From: Buttiauxella agrestis ATCC 33320
GTDB lineage: Bacteria > Pseudomonadota > Gammaproteobacteria > Enterobacterales > Enterobacteriaceae
Length of the DNA: 64,000 nucleotides
Direction of reading: 5' to 3'
Assembly: GCF_000735355.1 (NCBI RefSeq)
Contig: NZ_JMPI01000036.1
Coordinates: forward strand, 1-64,000
Below, in pieces: positions 49,025 through 58,286 of this stretch (position 1 is its first letter; each line of letters begins with the position of its first letter). A program made the translations under genes and the position numbers. Under the pieces are notes generated by a model. The model made no database searches, was not told the origin of the DNA, and saw only the letters and a list, made by a program, of their open reading frames with translations.

Positions 49025-49521
49025 CAGATTTGCCCGATGATGCAGCGTGATTTCCCCTGCAAGCGGGACACCGCCCAGCGCATATCGCGCCACAGCTCAT
49101 CAATGGTGCTTTCTACGTCGTCAGCTTTCTTGTCGCCTTTGGCACTCGCATCCACGCCGCGATAACGCTCGTAAAGGGTTGCGGTGGTCATCGCCACAAC
49201 CGCGCGCAGGTAGTAAAAACAGCGCACGCTTTCCCCGTCGAGTATTTCGGCAGGTACATCGGCCAGGTGCTCAAAACCGAGTGCCATCTGCACGCTGCGG
49301 TACTCGAATAACTCGGCGTTGGTCTCGGCGATACCGTCCTTAATCGCCACGCGCAGCCGCTCCGGGGTGACGGTGTGCTCAAGGCGCATCAGCTCCCGGA
49401 CGCGCACCGGGTCGACCGACGGGAAAAAGAAGGTGTTGCTGATAACCGGCTCGCGCACCGGCTGCGGGGGAATAACCACACCCGGCGAAACGTCGGGTTT
49501 GCTGATAATCACTGTCGTCAT
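49024..49521 (-). CDS. L: Head completion protein gpL
   Basis: A 165-residue P2 gpL family protein (P2 169) that completes and stabilises the filled head. I start at MTTVIISKPDVSPG; the upstream open frame has no homology. The stop overlaps the X start. Confidence 0.93.
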   Translation of the reverse strand: MTTVIISKPDVSPGVVIPPQPVREPVISNTFFFPSVDPVRVRELMRLEHTVTPERLRVAIKDGIAETNAELFEYRSVQMALGFEHLADVPAEILDGESVRCFYYLRAVVAMTTATLYERYRGVDASAKGDKKADDVESTIDELWRDMRWAVSRLQGKSRCIIGQI

Positions 49522-49613
49522 GACAACCTCTGAAAAGGTGGACGGTGGACGCCGGTATCGATGAGGAATTAATCCAGTCTCAACCGGCGTGCCGTCCGGC
49601 GCGGGGCGCATTC

Positions 49614-50366
49614 TTAACCGGTGGTTTTATCCACTTTGCGGGGGCGACCGCGTTTGCCTGGTGTGGTCGCAGGTTTACGCGCTCTGGGTTTTGTCTTTGG
49701 CTTTTTAACCGGTGCAGGTTTCGGCTTAAGCGCGCTTTCGAGGCGCTCAATATCCTTTTTCACACCCGCCTGCGCATCGAGCTGCATCGCACGCTTGAGG
49801 TGCTCCAGCGCATCTGCCAGCCGTCCCGCGTCACGCAGTACCAGACCGGTGATTTTGTGCAGGCGTCCGCGCACTTTGTCGGGCATATCGGCGGCGCTGG
49901 TCAGGGTCTGGGTGGACAGCAGCAGACCGATATCCACCGGTTCACCGGCGGCGTGAGCACGCATGGCCGCCAGTGCCACATCTTCGGCCAGCATGTAAGG
50001 CGTGGTGCGCTTATGTAGCGCGGGCATGGTGAGACCGTACTGCATGGCATAGCGGGCAATTTCCAGCGCACCGGCAATGTCACCGGCATCGAGCTTCCAC
50101 AGCATGACGGTCATCACGATGTCATCCTGCGCGCCTTTGCCCTCACTCAGCACCCCGGCAACCCACGGCGCATAGGACGGCAGCAGCGCACGCTTTTTGT
50201 CGGCCTTGCGCTCAATGGAGTGAATGGTTTTTAACGTGCGTTGGTCGGCGGCCAGCTTGACGAGCATCTGCTCATAAGCGCTTGCATGGCGCAGCGGGTT
50301 ATCGACCCGCTGCGCGGTCACAATGGCCGAGACCCGCATCATGTGACGTGCGGCGGGACTCGTCAT
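49614..50366 (-). CDS. M: Terminase small subunit gpM
   Basis: A 250-residue terminase endonuclease subunit (P2 247) that cuts at cos. It starts MTSPAARHMMRVSAI and ends in a lysine- and proline-rich tail (about 215-250) probably binding DNA. It works with gpP and recognises the cos site at 60682-60700. It follows N by 3 bases. Confidence 0.94.
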   Translation of the reverse strand: MTSPAARHMMRVSAIVTAQRVDNPLRHASAYEQMLVKLAADQRTLKTIHSIERKADKKRALLPSYAPWVAGVLSEGKGAQDDIVMTVMLWKLDAGDIAGALEIARYAMQYGLTMPALHKRTTPYMLAEDVALAAMRAHAAGEPVDIGLLLSTQTLTSAADMPDKVRGRLHKITGLVLRDAGRLADALEHLKRAMQLDAQAGVKKDIERLESALKPKPAPVKKPKTKPRARKPATTPGKRGRPRKVDKTTG

Positions 50367-50369
50367 GGC

Positions 50370-51443
50370 TTACGCCTCCTGCACCGGTTCATCTTTCGGC
50401 GGCTCAGGGAACTCACCGAGCGTGATGTTTTCCACCAGGCAACCGGCGGCGTAGTCTTCAATGACGTAATCAATGTTCATTGATTCGTAGTTTTCGACGC
50501 GGTCGAGCTTGCCGTTCTCATCAATGATGCGGCGGTGACTGTCGTCCATGTAGTAAATGGACAGGTTTTCGAGGGTGGTGACCATCAGGCCGTTGGCCGG
50601 GAAATACGGCACGCGCACCGCTGGCAGGTTGCCGATGCGCTTCTGGCTGACAATCACGTCGGCGGCCATCGCTTCGGTGTTGGCCTGCTCCTGGTTCACA
50701 ATTGGAAAATACTTATCCGCCAGCAACTGACGGCCACAGATGACCACAAGGTCAGGGTCTTCCTGATACCACGGCGCAATCAGGTTGTTGGTCGCATCCA
50801 TCACCAGCGCGTCGAGGTTGGCAAAATCGCCGTTTTTACCCACGCGGATCACATCAGAAATAATGCTGCCATCATCTGCGGTGACTTTATCCATCACACG
50901 CGCTTTGGCTTCGTTGCGGTACTTCTGCAACCAGCCGACCGCCACGTCCTGCAACAACGGGTTTTTGCTGCGGTCAGAGGTCGCCGCACGCTTGATACCG
51001 TTAAATCCGGCCATCATTAAATCGAGCGACTGACGTTTGATAATGGCGTTGCGAATACGGAGCTGGAAGTCCTGGAAACGCGCCCATAAATCGAGGGTGC
51101 GGAAACGAATATGGAAGTCGAAGTTAATCTGGTCACATTCGTATTTGTTGGACTCCAGTGCCGCGAAATCTTCGGTCTGACGTTCATCACCGCTGGCGGT
51201 ATCGGCGGTACTGGCAATTGAGCCGGAGACACCCACACCGATTTTTTCACCCTTCATTTCAGCGACCGGCACCATGTTAATGCGGGTCAGAAAGTCGGAT
51301 GACTCCTGCATGGTGTTCATCAGCGTCTGCGTGACGGTCGGGTCGACGCTGAATTTTTTGGTCATATCACCGGCGTCGACGTTATTGAGCTTCGCCACCT
51401 GGGTGAGATAGGCATTAAATTTAAATCGGGTCTGTGGCTTCAT
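50370..51443 (-). CDS. N: Major capsid protein precursor gpN
   Basis: A 357-residue capsid protein equal in length to P2 gpN. Segments such as TQTLMNTMQESSDFLTRIN and EMKGEKIGVGV are conserved. In P2 about 31 N-terminal residues are removed by the gpO protease; the same processing is expected here. It follows O by 48 bases. Confidence 0.96.
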   Translation of the reverse strand: MKPQTRFKFNAYLTQVAKLNNVDAGDMTKKFSVDPTVTQTLMNTMQESSDFLTRINMVPVAEMKGEKIGVGVSGSIASTADTASGDERQTEDFAALESNKYECDQINFDFHIRFRTLDLWARFQDFQLRIRNAIIKRQSLDLMMAGFNGIKRAATSDRSKNPLLQDVAVGWLQKYRNEAKARVMDKVTADDGSIISDVIRVGKNGDFANLDALVMDATNNLIAPWYQEDPDLVVICGRQLLADKYFPIVNQEQANTEAMAADVIVSQKRIGNLPAVRVPYFPANGLMVTTLENLSIYYMDDSHRRIIDENGKLDRVENYESMNIDYVIEDYAAGCLVENITLGEFPEPPKDEPVQEA

Positions 51444-51491
51444 AATGATTCCTGAATGAGTTTTGGTTTTGTTCCGGCAGTGCGTCCGGGC

Positions 51492-52346
51492 TTAACAGTT
51501 GGTCAGCATCGAGTCGCCATTACCGCCGCTCGACGGTTCACGGCGGCGCTGCGCAAAGCTCTCGGTCTTATCGAGTGAGGTTTCCAGTGAGGTGAGTTTC
51601 TGCTGACTTTCCTCAAGCTGACCGGTGAGGTCGTCTTTGAGGGTTTTGAGAGATAATTCCATCGCAGAAATGCGCTGCTCGGTGCTTTCGTGGTTAGCCT
51701 GCACCTGCTCAGTGACCACCGTCACCGCTTCATGCACATCGTTAAAACGTGCATCGTCATCGGCCTGTTTGCGGCTGAAAATGCCTTTCACGGTGTCGGT
51801 CAGTTTGGTCAGCAGGGTGTCGGGCTGGTCTTCAAATTCCAGCTCGGCCAGAGTGGCGACAGAAAACAAATCTTCCGGGCGCTCTTTGCGGCCAGAGAGC
51901 GGATTGGTTTTCGCGCGGGAGCAGAATTCCAGATATTCCGTGCCGAGGCTTGCCGGGTCGTCAGTGACCGCGAGGCCAATCAGATAGCATTTGCCCGAGT
52001 TGGAGAAATTCGGGCGAATTTCCATGGAGGTGTAAACCTTCTGGCCCTTGCCGACCATTTCCACCAGGTTCGCCAGCGGAGTGATGCGGGCAAACAGCGC
52101 CAGCTTGCCGTTCAGCGCGGAATCATCATCAATGATTTCAGCTTTCAGTTCGGTGACATCACCGTAACGGCAGAATGGGCTGTCGGGTAACACACTGGTG
52201 ATGTGTTCGAGATTAATGCGGGCGCCATAAACACGCGGGTCGAATGAATCGGCCATTTCCTGAATATCGGTGCCGCTGATCACGCGACCGTCGCAGGTGT
52301 CACCTTCGACGCCGATGCGGAACCATTTAGAAACTTTTTTTGCCAT
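51492..52346 (-). CDS. O: Capsid scaffold and protease gpO
   Basis: A 284-residue protein equal in length to P2 gpO. The serine protease triad falls exactly at Asp19, His48 and Ser107. The C-terminal half (about 200-265) is the coiled-coil scaffold. I start at MAKKVSKWFRIG; a longer frame of 23 codons upstream lies in the promoter region. It is the first gene of the O-N-M-L-X... late transcript. Confidence 0.95.
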   Translation of the reverse strand: MAKKVSKWFRIGVEGDTCDGRVISGTDIQEMADSFDPRVYGARINLEHITSVLPDSPFCRYGDVTELKAEIIDDDSALNGKLALFARITPLANLVEMVGKGQKVYTSMEIRPNFSNSGKCYLIGLAVTDDPASLGTEYLEFCSRAKTNPLSGRKERPEDLFSVATLAELEFEDQPDTLLTKLTDTVKGIFSRKQADDDARFNDVHEAVTVVTEQVQANHESTEQRISAMELSLKTLKDDLTGQLEESQQKLTSLETSLDKTESFAQRRREPSSGGNGDSMLTNC

Positions 52347-52425
52347 GGTCAGGAGTCCTGAGTGTGGGGTGATTGGGTCAGGCTTAGTTTCCAGACTCCG
52401 CACCCGGCCTGCCATTCATCCCGGA

Positions 52426-52443
52426 TGGCTTACCCCTGACACA
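52426..52443. promoter_or_regulatory. Candidate shared Ogr box between divergent O and P
   Basis: TGG-N12-ACA (plus strand; TGT-N12-CCA on minus) lies near the middle of the 165-base O-P interval, centred 77 bases from P and 88 from O. A single activator box about 55 bases before each start could serve both late promoters. It shares GTTGTGTC with the FI box. Confidence 0.45.
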
Positions 52444-52511
52444 ACAGCACCTTAGCGCACATCACCCGCCGCTTAAGTAGCCTTGCCTTTATCAAATAAT
52501 GCGAGGCAATC

Positions 52512-54284
52512 ATGACCATCATCACAGACACCTCCCTGACTCTTGACCCACGTCGACAGGCGTCACTGCTTTACTGGCAGGGGTTTTCCGTGCCGCAGAT
52601 TGCTGAAATGCTCGGCCAGAAACGCCCGACGGTGCAGAGCTGGAAACAGCGCGACGGCTGGGATGGCATTGCGCCCATCACCCGTGTGGAAAACAGTCTT
52701 GAAGCGCGATTAATTCAGCTCATCACCAAGACGAAAAAAGACGGCGGCGACTTCAAAGAAATCGACCTGTTAGGCCGACAGATTGAGCGGCTGGCGCGGG
52801 TGAACCGCTACAACCAGACCGGCAGTGAAGCGGATTTAAACCCCAACGTCGCCAACCGCAATAAGGGCGAGCGTAAGAAGCCGAAAAAGAACTTTTTCAG
52901 CGACGAGGCTATCGAAAAGCTGGAGGAGATTTTCTTTGCCGAATCCTTTGAATATCAGCTCGGCTGGCACCAGGCGGGACTGCAACACCGTATCCGCAAT
53001 ATCCTCAAATCCCGCCAGATTGGCGCAACCTTTTATTTCTCGCGCGAGTCACTGCTGCGCGCCCTGAAAACCGGCCATAACCAGATTTTCCTCTCGGCCA
53101 GTAAAACGCAGGCGTATGTGTTCCGCGAGTACATCATCCAGTTTGCCCGCCTTGTCGATGTTGACCTGACCGGTGACCCGATTGTCATCGGTAACAACGG
53201 GGCAAAACTGATTTTCCTCGGCACCAATTCCAACACCGCGCAGAGCCATAACGGTGACCTGCTGGTCGATGAGATTTTCTGGATACCCAACTTCCAGAAG
53301 CTGCGCAAAGTGGCATCGGGCATGGCTTCGCAACAGCACCTGCGCTCGACCTATTTCTCGACACCGTCCACGCTGGCGCATGGGGCTTACCCGTTCTGGT
53401 CAGGCGAGCTGTTTAACAAAGGGCGTGCGGATAAAAGCGAGTGCGTCGACCTGGATATCAGCCACGCGGCATTAAAGAACGGCATAGCCTGCGCGGATGG
53501 TCAGTGGCGGCAGATTGTCACCATTGAGGACGCACTCGCCGGGGGCTGCGACCTGTTTAATCTCGACACGCTGAAACGCGAAAACAGCGCCGATGATTTC
53601 CGCAATTTATTCATGTGTGAGTTTGTCGATGACAAAGCCTCGGTGTTTCCGTTCGAGGAGCTGCAACGCTGCATGGTCGACAGCATGGAAGCCTGGGCGG
53701 ATGACTGGCAGCCGTTCGCCACGCGTCCGTTTGGTTATCGCCCGGTGTGGATTGGTTACGACCCGTCACACACCGGTGACAGTGCCGGGTGTGTGGTGCT
53801 GGCTCCGCCGGTGGTAGCCGGTGGCAAGTTCCGCATTCTGGAGCGCCACCAGTGGAAGGGCATGGACTTTGCGACACAGGCCGAGTCCATCAAAAAACTG
53901 ACCGAAAAATACCACGTCGAGTACATCGGTATCGACGCGACCGGTATCGGCCAGGGGGTTTACCAGCTCGTCAGAGCGTTCTACCCGGCAGCGCGGGAGA
54001 TCCGCTACAGCCCCGAGGTGAAAACCGCGATGGTGCTCAAAGCCAAAGACACCATTGCGCGTGGTTGCCTGGAATATGACGTGAGTTACACCGACATCAC
54101 CGCCTCGTTTATGGCTATCCGCAAAACCATGACCGGCAGCGGTCGAAGTGCCACCTATGAAGCCAGCCGCAGCGAAGAAGCCAGCCACGCCGATGTCGCG
54201 TGGGCGACCATGCACGCGCTGTTAAATGAGCCACTCACCGCCGGAAGCGGTCAGGCATCCACCTCAATTCTGGAGTTCAACTGA
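52512..54284 (+). CDS. P: Terminase large subunit gpP
   Basis: A 590-residue packaging ATPase equal in length to P2 gpP. The N-terminal helix-turn-helix (about 18-45, FSVPQIAEMLGQKRPTVQSW) binds DNA. The ATPase core has SRQIGATFYF in the Walker A place and LLVDEIFWI as Walker B, and a nuclease-like C-terminus follows (WIGYDPSHTGDSAG). It overlaps Q by one base (TGATG) and reads toward cos. Confidence 0.96.
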   Translation: MTIITDTSLTLDPRRQASLLYWQGFSVPQIAEMLGQKRPTVQSWKQRDGWDGIAPITRVENSLEARLIQLITKTKKDGGDFKEIDLLGRQIERLARVNRYNQTGSEADLNPNVANRNKGERKKPKKNFFSDEAIEKLEEIFFAESFEYQLGWHQAGLQHRIRNILKSRQIGATFYFSRESLLRALKTGHNQIFLSASKTQAYVFREYIIQFARLVDVDLTGDPIVIGNNGAKLIFLGTNSNTAQSHNGDLLVDEIFWIPNFQKLRKVASGMASQQHLRSTYFSTPSTLAHGAYPFWSGELFNKGRADKSECVDLDISHAALKNGIACADGQWRQIVTIEDALAGGCDLFNLDTLKRENSADDFRNLFMCEFVDDKASVFPFEELQRCMVDSMEAWADDWQPFATRPFGYRPVWIGYDPSHTGDSAGCVVLAPPVVAGGKFRILERHQWKGMDFATQAESIKKLTEKYHVEYIGIDATGIGQGVYQLVRAFYPAAREIRYSPEVKTAMVLKAKDTIARGCLEYDVSYTDITASFMAIRKTMTGSGRSATYEASRSEEASHADVAWATMHALLNEPLTAGSGQASTSILEFN

Positions 54285-55318
54285 TGGCGAAGAAACGCAA
54301 ACATCACACAGCAAAAAACACATTCGCGGCACCGGCTGCGGCACCGCAAAAAATGGAAGCTTTCACCTTTGGTGAGCCGTCGCCGGTGCTCGACCGTCGT
54401 GACATTCTCGATTACACCGAGTGCGTCGGTAACGGCAAATGGTTTGAGCCACCGGTCAGTTTTACCGGGCTGGCGAAAACGCTGCGTGCCGCCGTTCACC
54501 ACAGCTCGCCGATTTACGTGAAGCGCAATATTCTCGCTTCGACCTTTATCCCGCACCCGTTGCTTTCACAGCAGGACTTCAGCCGCTTTGCGCTGGATTT
54601 TCTGGTGTTTGGCAATGCCTTTTTAGAAAAGCGCATGAGCGTCACCGGCAAGCTGTTAAGGCTCGAAACCTCACCGGCCAAATACACCCGCAAGGGCACC
54701 GGCGAGGATGCGTACTGGTTCGTGCAGTCGTTTGTCACACCGCATGAGTTCGCGCCCGGTTCCGTTTTCCATCTGCTGGAGCCGGATATTAATCAGGAGC
54801 TGTACGGCCTGCCGGAATATCTCAGCGCACTTAACTCTGCCTGGCTGAATGAATCGGCGACGCTGTTCCGGCGCAAGTATTACCAGAACGGTGCACATGC
54901 GGGTTACATCATGTATGTGACGGACGCCGCGCAGAGCAGCACCGACGTGGAAGCGCTGCGCGAGGCGATGCGCAGCTCGAAGGGATTAGGGAACTTCAAG
55001 AACCTGTTTTTCTACGCACCGAACGGCAAACCGGACGGGATTAAAATCGTCCCGCTCAGTGAGGTGGCGACCAAAGACGATTTCTTTAACATCAAGAAAG
55101 CCAGTGCCGAGGATTTAATGAGTGCGCACCGCGTACCACCTCAAATGATGGGTGTTATTCCCAATAATACCGGCGGGTTTGGTGACGTGGTCAAAGCTGC
55201 ACAGGTGTTTGTGCGTAACGAGCTGACGCCTTTGCAGGAGCGAATTAAAGAGGTGAATGAGTGGATTGGCGCCGAGGTGATCCGCTTTAAACCTTACGAG
55301 CTGACTACCGCCGAATAA
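54284..55318 (+). CDS. Q: Portal protein gpQ
   Basis: A 344-residue portal protein equal in length to P2 gpQ. Conserved segments are YTECVGNGKWFEPPVS, SGLAKTL-type loop FTGLAKTLRAAVHHSS and AHRVPPQMMGVIPNNTGGFGD. It forms the dodecameric ring through which DNA enters the head. In P2 it is the last gene before the left cos end; here about 5.3 kb of cargo separates them. Confidence 0.96.
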   Translation: MAKKRKHHTAKNTFAAPAAAPQKMEAFTFGEPSPVLDRRDILDYTECVGNGKWFEPPVSFTGLAKTLRAAVHHSSPIYVKRNILASTFIPHPLLSQQDFSRFALDFLVFGNAFLEKRMSVTGKLLRLETSPAKYTRKGTGEDAYWFVQSFVTPHEFAPGSVFHLLEPDINQELYGLPEYLSALNSAWLNESATLFRRKYYQNGAHAGYIMYVTDAAQSSTDVEALREAMRSSKGLGNFKNLFFYAPNGKPDGIKIVPLSEVATKDDFFNIKKASAEDLMSAHRVPPQMMGVIPNNTGGFGDVVKAAQVFVRNELTPLQERIKEVNEWIGAEVIRFKPYELTTAE

Positions 55319-55327
55319 ATCTGATTG

Positions 55328-55350
55328 AAGCCGCTCACGAAGCGGCTTTT
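55328..55350 (+). terminator. Terminator after gpQ
   Basis: A stem AGCCGCT/AGCGGCT with a five-base loop and a TTTT tail, 10 bases after the Q stop. It ends the P-Q transcript before the cargo genes, which read toward it from the other side. Confidence 0.8.
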
Positions 55351-55597
55351 AACACCCTCACCTTACTTCCTCAGACGCTCCACAAAGCAATCTGCTGATA
55401 GCTACAACCAAACGCAGCAGTATATTTAAAAAATCCCACGACGATGCAATGAGACAATAATAATCTGTAGAAGCCGAATCCTTTTCTGACTGTGTGATAC
55501 GGCAATGCGAGATTAGAATTACAGTCGGCTAAGAGCGAGGAACGGACGTGATACAAACCTTCTAGCTAAGAGGATTTAAACTGGTAGGGGTTGGCTC

Positions 55598-56572
55598 TCA
55601 CTTCACGTCGACATCAACAGGCGCAGGCCCTCGAAAAGCTCTACGCCATTCGCTTGGACTGACGCTGAATCTCGCTTTGAAGCTCTGACGAAATGAGACT
55701 GGCGACTGAAAACCCACCATTTCGGATACACGTTCAATACTAATGTTTGTCGTTTCCAGTAACTCCTGACTTCTCTGAAGGCGTTCCGCGTTCAGCCAGT
55801 CGCCAAGCGTCGTTCCGGTTGCCCTGAAAAAATGACGCGTTAACGTTCGTCGACTCATGCTGACAAACCCGGCAAGTGAGTCGAGATCATGAGGCTTGTC
55901 CAGGTTACGGCGCAGATACTCTATCAGTTCATTCATTTTGCTATCCCGGGTCGATACCGGGACCGGGCGTTCAATAAACTGGGCCTGGCCACCTTCCCGG
56001 TAAGGTGGAACAACCATTCTTCTTGCCACCCGGTTAGCTATAGCAGAACCGTAATGGTCACGGATAATATTCAGGCAGCAATCAATACCGGCGGCGGTGC
56101 CCGCTGAGGTAATCAGACGTTCATCACTGGTATACAGCGAGTTGCTGTCCAGATGGACAGCAGGAAATCGTTCAATAAAGTCCTGTTCGTATTCCCAGTG
56201 TGTGGCAGCACGGTGCCCATCCAGTAAGCCGGAATAGGCAAGTACGTAAGCACCGAGACAAAGTCCCACCACTTCTGCACCACGCTGCCATGCTTTTATT
56301 AACCCATCCAGCAGGGCCTGAGATGGTTTTTCTTCCGGATGATTCCAGTAAGGCACGATAATAATGTCTGCGGTGTCCAGCAGCTCAAGTCCATGCTCCA
56401 CGTTGATGGACAGGCCCATATCAGACATAACAACGCCAGGGTTTTCAGCGCAGATTTCGACGCAGAATAAATCCGGTTGCGGCATAGACTGCCCGAAAAT
56501 AATACAAGGGACTGAAAAGTGAAATGGGCTAAATCCGGCCGTGGCAATCACGGCGACCGTCAGTGCAGACAT
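55598..56572 (-). CDS. GlxA-type transcriptional regulator (DJ-1/PfpI + AraC HTH)
   Basis: A 324-residue regulator with an N-terminal DJ-1/PfpI-like domain (about 1-190, with the nucleophile-elbow-like GLCLGAYVLAYSG) and a C-terminal double helix-turn-helix of AraC type (about 225-315). I start at MSALTVAVIA with GGTAAGG upstream; the ATG ten codons earlier lacks a site. Most of the 279 bases between it and Q hold no gene. Co-orientation with the hydrolase and transporter genes suggests it controls them; no effector is evident. Not a P2 core gene. Confidence 0.85.
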   Translation of the reverse strand: MSALTVAVIATAGFSPFHFSVPCIIFGQSMPQPDLFCVEICAENPGVVMSDMGLSINVEHGLELLDTADIIIVPYWNHPEEKPSQALLDGLIKAWQRGAEVVGLCLGAYVLAYSGLLDGHRAATHWEYEQDFIERFPAVHLDSNSLYTSDERLITSAGTAAGIDCCLNIIRDHYGSAIANRVARRMVVPPYREGGQAQFIERPVPVSTRDSKMNELIEYLRRNLDKPHDLDSLAGFVSMSRRTLTRHFFRATGTTLGDWLNAERLQRSQELLETTNISIERVSEMVGFQSPVSFRQSFKARFSVSPSEWRRAFRGPAPVDVDVK

Positions 56573-56700
56573 AACGTTAACCTTACCGTAAATGATAGCC
56601 ACCGGCTTACCGGCGGCTAAAACGCTTATTTTAACTGACCAAACAATAACAGGTGACCAGTAGTAATGGCATTCCTCATCAGGTCAGGTGGGATGGCCTG

Positions 56701-57480
56701 TCAGAAAGCCATTGTCTCGCCGTCTGCGGGAATCAGAACCTTATCTTCAATACCATGTTCAAGCGTGAACTCGCGAAGTTCCGCACGGGTAAGAAGGCAA
56801 TGATTAATCGATTCCATATGAGACGCCACGACGGTGGCATTGGGCAACATTTTCAGTGTGCGCAGTGTGTCCTCTTTGCCCATGATAATCGGACCGTAAA
56901 GGTCATTTACCGCATAACCGGTGTTCAGCACCACAATCTCCGGTTTGAAACGTTGCAGGTTTTTTGCGTAAGGCTTAACCCAGACAGTATCACCCGCGAT
57001 ATACAACGTTTTTTCATCATGGTGAGTGAAGACCAGCCCACATGCATCACCGAGTAGCTCACCCCACTGGGCATCAGCGTACAATTCGTTGCTGCCATGC
57101 TGGCCGTCGGTTTTGTAAATAGTCATGCCGTCTACGAAATGATTTTCCTCTTTCAGAACGCGAATGTTGAGAAAGCCCTGAGAGCGGAGAAGTGCCGCAT
57201 CTTTTTCATCCTGCGTGTAGATAAGCATGTCTTTGGGAATAGCCTGCTGGGCAGCCTCATCCCAGTGATCGGTATGGGTGTGAGTCAGGATAACGGCATC
57301 AACCGTCAGTAAATCCTTAACGGCCACAGGCAAGGCCACCATTGGATTACGCAGATGTGGGCGTGCACTTCCAGCAAAGCCGTCCCAGGCTTCTTTTTCG
57401 GCCAGCATAGGATCGATAAGGAATTTTTTACCGGCATATTCCAGTACCAGCGTGGCGTTGCGGATTTGCGTTAATTTCAT
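56701..57480 (-). CDS. Metallo-beta-lactamase-fold hydrolase (UlaG-like)
   Basis: A 259-residue MBL-fold enzyme with the metal motif HTHTDH at residues 67-72, and further ligands His128, Asp164 (YIAGDTVW) and His221. The fold suggests a cytoplasmic hydrolase of the UlaG/YtnP-type group; the substrate is unknown. It has no signal peptide. It is 128 bases upstream of the GlxA-type regulator and separated by a terminator from the other hydrolase, so it probably has its own promoter in 57481-57680. Confidence 0.85.
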   Translation of the reverse strand: MKLTQIRNATLVLEYAGKKFLIDPMLAEKEAWDGFAGSARPHLRNPMVALPVAVKDLLTVDAVILTHTHTDHWDEAAQQAIPKDMLIYTQDEKDAALLRSQGFLNIRVLKEENHFVDGMTIYKTDGQHGSNELYADAQWGELLGDACGLVFTHHDEKTLYIAGDTVWVKPYAKNLQRFKPEIVVLNTGYAVNDLYGPIIMGKEDTLRTLKMLPNATVVASHMESINHCLLTRAELREFTLEHGIEDKVLIPADGETMAF

Positions 57481-57684
57481 TTATTGCTCCAGTCATTAAT
57501 CAGATTTATTCACCCACCGTATTGGCTGTTGTGCTGCCGGGGGGATGCGAGTGGGCTTACTATAAAATGAGGAAGGGAGAGGTCGTGACATGCTCTCTGG
57601 TCATTAACCGATGAAATCAGGTCAATCGTAATGCGCAGGGTTTAGTGGTATTCCGTTACAACCCAATGACGGTTCAAATGAAAT

Positions 57685-57719
57685 AAAAAAGGGATGTGTT
57701 ATCTGAAAAAACACATCCC
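57685..57719 (-). terminator. Terminator after the isochorismatase-like gene
   Basis: A stem GGGATGTGTT/AACACATCCC (57691-57700 and 57710-57719) followed on the minus strand by a run of six T. It ends the MFS-hydrolase transcript. The rest of the 272-base gap to the MBL gene has no reading frame. Confidence 0.8.
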
Positions 57720-57752
57720 CTGGATAGGCCTGTACTTAACAAAATCAGTTGG

Positions 57753-58241
57753 TTAACTCACATTGCAGCGTGCACTCAGTCCGAACAGGGCAAGATCGCT
57801 CAGAGCTTTGGTGGGTGCAGCGCATGCTTGCGCAATGATATGCATCTTCATGCCCTGAGCTTGCGGGGAAAGCGCAGTATGTGTGACACAGTGCTGCGTC
57901 ATCATGCCGGTAAGATAGATATCAGTGATGCCATTCTCACGTAGCAACTGCTCAAGGCTGGTTTCGAAGAAGCTGTCTGCCTCTTTCTTGATAATCACGG
58001 GTGCATTTCCCAGTGCAGCAACAACATCCGGATGAATGTTCGCGCCTTTACTGTCAGGTTTGAAGAAAGGAGCTTCGGGCGTTGCAATATGCTGGATGCC
58101 GACGATAAGCCAACCTTCTTTGCGCGCTTTTTCAATCGCAGTCATTGCAGCTTTACAGGCTAGCTCAGGCTCCTCAAGCGGAAAGGCTCCGCCCGGGAAA
58201 TAATCATTCTGAATATCAATAACAATCAGAGCATTTTTCAT
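57753..58241 (-). CDS. Isochorismatase-family cysteine hydrolase
   Basis: A 162-residue cysteine hydrolase. The catalytic triad of the family is visible: Asp9 (VIDIQNDYF), Lys85 or Lys86 (IIKKEAD) and Cys118 (MTQHCVT). I start at MKNALIVIDIQ with AAGGA upstream. Relatives hydrolyse amides or vinyl ethers such as nicotinamide, ureidoacrylate or isochorismate; which one cannot be said. It lies 45 bases after the MFS gene and is probably cotranscribed with it. Confidence 0.85.
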   Translation of the reverse strand: MKNALIVIDIQNDYFPGGAFPLEEPELACKAAMTAIEKARKEGWLIVGIQHIATPEAPFFKPDSKGANIHPDVVAALGNAPVIIKKEADSFFETSLEQLLRENGITDIYLTGMMTQHCVTHTALSPQAQGMKMHIIAQACAAPTKALSDLALFGLSARCNVS

Positions 58242-58286
58242 GTTGAGTCCTTGGGGTTTATTGGTTGGAAGGTTCACAGAGTCAAT

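Noticed and set aside
55351-55597. Possible small gene between Q and the GlxA-type regulator
   Set aside because: Only a 61-codon minus-strand frame without a ribosome site or recognisable features; left as non-coding.
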